The notes under the pieces are model-generated. The model ran no database searches. It saw only the letters and a program-made list of their open reading frames with translations, and was not told the DNA's origin. Shown here piece after piece: positions 61,792-64,000 of a DNA stretch of 64,000 nucleotides; the stretch's first letter is position 1, and every line of letters starts with the position of its first letter. The position numbers and the translations under genes were made by a program. Source of the stretch: Bacteroidota bacterium (lineage in GTDB: Bacteria; Bacteroidota; Bacteroidia; Chitinophagales; Chitinophagaceae); the NCBI GenBank assembly GCA_028875875.1, contig JAGWUV010000027.1, positions 1 to 64,000 of the forward strand, read 5' to 3'.

Positions 61792-62247
61792 ATGAATTCT
61801 GTGTTCGATACAGCAAAGCCTATTGCCATTGGTAGTGATCATGCAGGTTTTGAATATAAAGAAGCAGTAAAAAAATGGTTAGAAGAAAAAGGTTTCCAGG
61901 TAAAAGATTTTGGGACGTATTCTGTAAGTTCTGTTGATTATCCTGATTTTGCACACCCGGTGGCCAGCAGTGTTGAGAATAATGAAACAGCATTTGGTAT
62001 TTTATTCTGCGGAAGTGCCAATGGTGTTGCTATCACTGCCAATAAACACCAACATGTGAGAGCCGGTTTATGTTGGGAGAACGATGTGGCCAAACTGGTT
62101 CGCTTGCATAATAATGCTAATGTTATTTGTATTCCCGCCAGGTTTGTAGCCTTATCGCTGGCGCAGGAAATGATTGAAAACTTCATGACTACTGCATTTG
62201 AAGGTGGCCGTCATGCTAACCGTGTGAACAAAATAGCTTGTTCTTAA
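61792..62247 (+). CDS. rpiB: Ribose 5-phosphate isomerase B
   Basis: 151 residues. RpiB/LacAB fold: GSDHAGFEYKEAVKKWLEEK, the catalytic Cys in ILFCGSANGVAITANKHQHV and RAGLCWENDVAKLVRLHNNA. It interconverts ribose 5-phosphate and ribulose 5-phosphate. Its stop lies 24 bases before the start of the M28 peptidase. Confidence 0.92.
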   Translation: MNSVFDTAKPIAIGSDHAGFEYKEAVKKWLEEKGFQVKDFGTYSVSSVDYPDFAHPVASSVENNETAFGILFCGSANGVAITANKHQHVRAGLCWENDVAKLVRLHNNANVICIPARFVALSLAQEMIENFMTTAFEGGRHANRVNKIACS

Positions 62248-62270
62248 TCATTCAATATTACACTTACATC

Positions 62271-63806
62271 ATGAGAAAATTATTGTTGTTATGCCTGCCT
62301 TTCGCTGCTACGGTTGCGATGGCGCAAAAAGCAGAGGATGCATTTAAGTATGCCAACCTCATTACCGAGAAAGCTTTACAAGAAAAACTTTCAGTTATTG
62401 CCAGTGCAGATATGGAGGGGCGTGAGACTGCAACACCGGGACAGAAAAAAGCAGCTGCGTACATAGAGCAGCAGTTTAAAAGAATGGGGTTGAAGCCGGG
62501 TAATGGGGATAGTTATCAAATGTATTATCCTGTTTACCAAGATGAGTTAACCGGCGAGCAATTGCAGGTGAACGGAAAAACATTTGCATGGGATAAGGAT
62601 TATTCCTTTTTATTGAATGCTATTTCTTCCGGACAATGGACATACAATAACATCGTTTTCGCTGGTTACGGAATGGAAGATGCTGCTAATAAAATACATG
62701 ATTATGCAGGCCTTGATGCGAAAGGGAAAATAGTGCTCGTGTTGGAAGGAGCACCTGATAATTATCCCAACAAAGCGAATACAAGGTTCAATCCTTCCTC
62801 TACCTATGCCAAAGTCAATGTAGCTCGCACACAAGGTGCCGCAGGATTGTTAATTGTTTCGCATGATTTTCCTAAACAAATACCTACACCTTTCCAGGGT
62901 AATATGTATTTGCAGCGTAATGAAGGTGCCTCATTTGTGGTTGGACAAATTTCTGCCGAAGTAGCATCGGCCTTATTGGGCAGAACGTTTACGTTGAGCG
63001 CTGATCAATTCAAAGAAATACCGAAAGGCGTATACGTTGCCGCATTAAAATTGATGCTGCAAAAGAAAACTAATGAATTACAAAGTAGCAACGTAATTGG
63101 TATACTGCCCGGAACTGATAAAAAAGATGAATATGTATTCTTAACCGGGCACTATGACCATCTCGGGAAAAGAGGAGATGTTATCTACTACGGCGCGGAT
63201 GATGACGGCTCCGGTACAACAGCTGTATTGCAAATGGCTGAAGCGTTTACTACTGCTGCGAAAAAAGGCGATAAGCCTCGCAGAACTATTGTATTTATGA
63301 CTGTAAGTGGTGAAGAAAAAGGGTTATGGGGATCGCAGTATTATTCTGAGCACCCTATTTACCCTTTAGATAAAACAAGTGTTGACCTGAATACGGATAT
63401 GGTGGGTAGGATTGATACTGAACGTAAGCTGGGTGATACGTTGAATTATGTATATGTGATTGGTCATGATAAGTTAAGCAGTGAGCTGGCTCCGATAAAC
63501 GAAGGGGTGAACAACAAATTCACCAAACTTACTTTGGATTACAAGTATGATGATCCAAAAGATCCCAATAGGATTTATTACCGCAGCGACCATTACAATT
63601 TTGCACGTAAAGGGGTGCCCATCCTGTTCTTTTATGATGGGATGTTATTAGCCGATTATCACAAACCAACAGATACGGTTGATAAAATTAATTTTGGTTT
63701 GATGGCCAAAAGGGTACAGATGATTTTTTTAACCGGATGGGAAATGGCCAACCGGGATAATATGCTGAAGAGGGACACACCTTTGAACATGCCTTCTACA
63801 AGATAA
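62271..63806 (+). CDS. Secreted M28 family metallopeptidase with PA domain
   Basis: 511 residues from ATG 62271 (the frame upstream overlaps rpiB and is not used). Signal peptide about 1-18 (ATVAMAQ). An early motif EGRETATPGQKKAAAYIEQQ, a PA insert (about 120-265), and the M28 catalytic domain with LTGHYDHLGKRGD, GADDDGSGT, SGEEKGLWGSQYY, TDMVGR and a final RSDHYNFARKGVPILFF holding the last zinc ligand. Likely aminopeptidase acting in the periplasm. Different subfamily from the M28 enzyme at 10306-11676. Confidence 0.9.
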   Translation: MRKLLLLCLPFAATVAMAQKAEDAFKYANLITEKALQEKLSVIASADMEGRETATPGQKKAAAYIEQQFKRMGLKPGNGDSYQMYYPVYQDELTGEQLQVNGKTFAWDKDYSFLLNAISSGQWTYNNIVFAGYGMEDAANKIHDYAGLDAKGKIVLVLEGAPDNYPNKANTRFNPSSTYAKVNVARTQGAAGLLIVSHDFPKQIPTPFQGNMYLQRNEGASFVVGQISAEVASALLGRTFTLSADQFKEIPKGVYVAALKLMLQKKTNELQSSNVIGILPGTDKKDEYVFLTGHYDHLGKRGDVIYYGADDDGSGTTAVLQMAEAFTTAAKKGDKPRRTIVFMTVSGEEKGLWGSQYYSEHPIYPLDKTSVDLNTDMVGRIDTERKLGDTLNYVYVIGHDKLSSELAPINEGVNNKFTKLTLDYKYDDPKDPNRIYYRSDHYNFARKGVPILFFYDGMLLADYHKPTDTVDKINFGLMAKRVQMIFLTGWEMANRDNMLKRDTPLNMPSTR

Positions 63807-63820
63807 AGCTCGATAGAATT

Positions 63821-63880
63821 ATACCGGCTGCAGTGTGCGACGCAACAGGTGCTGAATAGCACAACTGCAGCCGGTTACAT
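63821..63880. repeat. Intergenic repeat, copy R3
   Basis: ACCGGCTGCAGT at the left pairs perfectly (12 bp) with ACTGCAGCCGGT at the right end. Between them GTGTGCGACGCAACAGG and GCTGAATAGCACAA match the middles of R1 and R2. It follows the M28 stop by about 15 bases. Confidence 0.7.
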
Positions 63881-63930
63881 AAAAATAACTCACCCTGCTA
63901 ACGGGCATAATTCAATATCTTCGCCCAACT

Positions 63931-64000
63931 ATGGCAAAGTTTGCACATGATACTGTGGTGCCGGATACCGACAGTGAACTGAATAAGAAACAGCAGGTTG
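63931..64000 (+). CDS. Probable UbiE/MenG methyltransferase, 3' end outside window
   Basis: Only 23 codons are visible from ATG 63931 (MAKFAHDTVVPDTDSELNKK). The start resembles the N-terminus of demethylmenaquinone/ubiquinone methyltransferases of Bacteroidota (VVP...S...KK.QV). A TATCTTCG box lies 15 bases upstream, close to the TAnnTTTG consensus. Identification is tentative because of the short length. Confidence 0.5.
   Translation, partial: MAKFAHDTVVPDTDSELNKKQQV

Overview
The window is chromosomal DNA of a member of the Bacteroidota, most likely family Chitinophagaceae. I infer this from the gene content (BshA bacillithiol enzyme, Bat/MoxR operon, TypA, DUF6090, DUF6671, many Tat-exported sugar oxidoreductases), from -7 boxes of the TAnnTTTG type, and from the near absence of Shine-Dalgarno sites. 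About 60 coding regions are listed. I see no tRNA, rRNA or CRISPR array.

Region 1 (1-9.0 kb) is visibly AT-rich and is organised around phototrophy. A proteorhodopsin/xanthorhodopsin-type proton pump gene (5682-6401, minus) is followed by one gene in which a lycopene beta-cyclase is fused to a Brp/Blh beta-carotene dioxygenase (3544-5568). One polypeptide could therefore carry out the last two steps from lycopene to retinal. A Crp/Fnr-type regulator sits downstream. Two paralogous one-TM proteins of unknown function, with a Kelch-like periplasmic part and a winged-helix-like cytoplasmic tail, flank the locus.

Region 2 (9.4-13.1 kb) holds a tetrapyrrole-methylase family methyltransferase and an M28 peptidase, then 1.5 kb of repeat-rich non-coding DNA.

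Region 3 (13.1-24.1 kb) is an AT-rich accessory region. Single genes or small operons are separated by long structured non-coding elements that look like recombination (attC-like) or REP-like sites. Its centrepiece is a five-gene operon (14.1-19.7 kb): a membrane-anchored protein with a J-domain-like N-terminus, a small GrpE-like protein, a divergent 834-residue Hsp70, and two small membrane proteins. A stand-alone PD-(D/E)XK nuclease-like gene, a truncated aspartyl protease, a DUF2306-like membrane protein and a TPR protein follow.

Region 4 (24.3-46.9 kb) is ordinary core genome: bshA, a class III aminotransferase, gamma carbonic anhydrase, rsgA, the moxR-DUF58-BatD-like-batA operon, two pseudouridine synthases, rlmN, obgE, typA, an HGSNAT-like acyltransferase, a PfkB kinase and others.

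Region 5 (47.1-57.9 kb) is a sugar catabolic locus: GMC oxidoreductase with its gluconate-dehydrogenase-subunit-3-like partner, a lipoprotein cytochrome c, a DUF1080 hydrolase, two Gfo/Idh/MocA oxidoreductases, three TIM-barrel isomerases and an MFS permease. The set fits oxidation of glycosides to 3-keto sugars and their breakdown. Three AAACGTTT-type palindromes in the divergent promoter suggest LacI-family control.

Region 6 (58-64 kb) has a CNNM/CorC membrane protein, two overlapping signalling genes (PAS histidine kinase and REC-histidine kinase), rpiB, a second M28 peptidase and the start of a probable ubiE/menG. A roughly 60-bp intergenic repeat recurs at 26.3, 38.3 and 63.8 kb.
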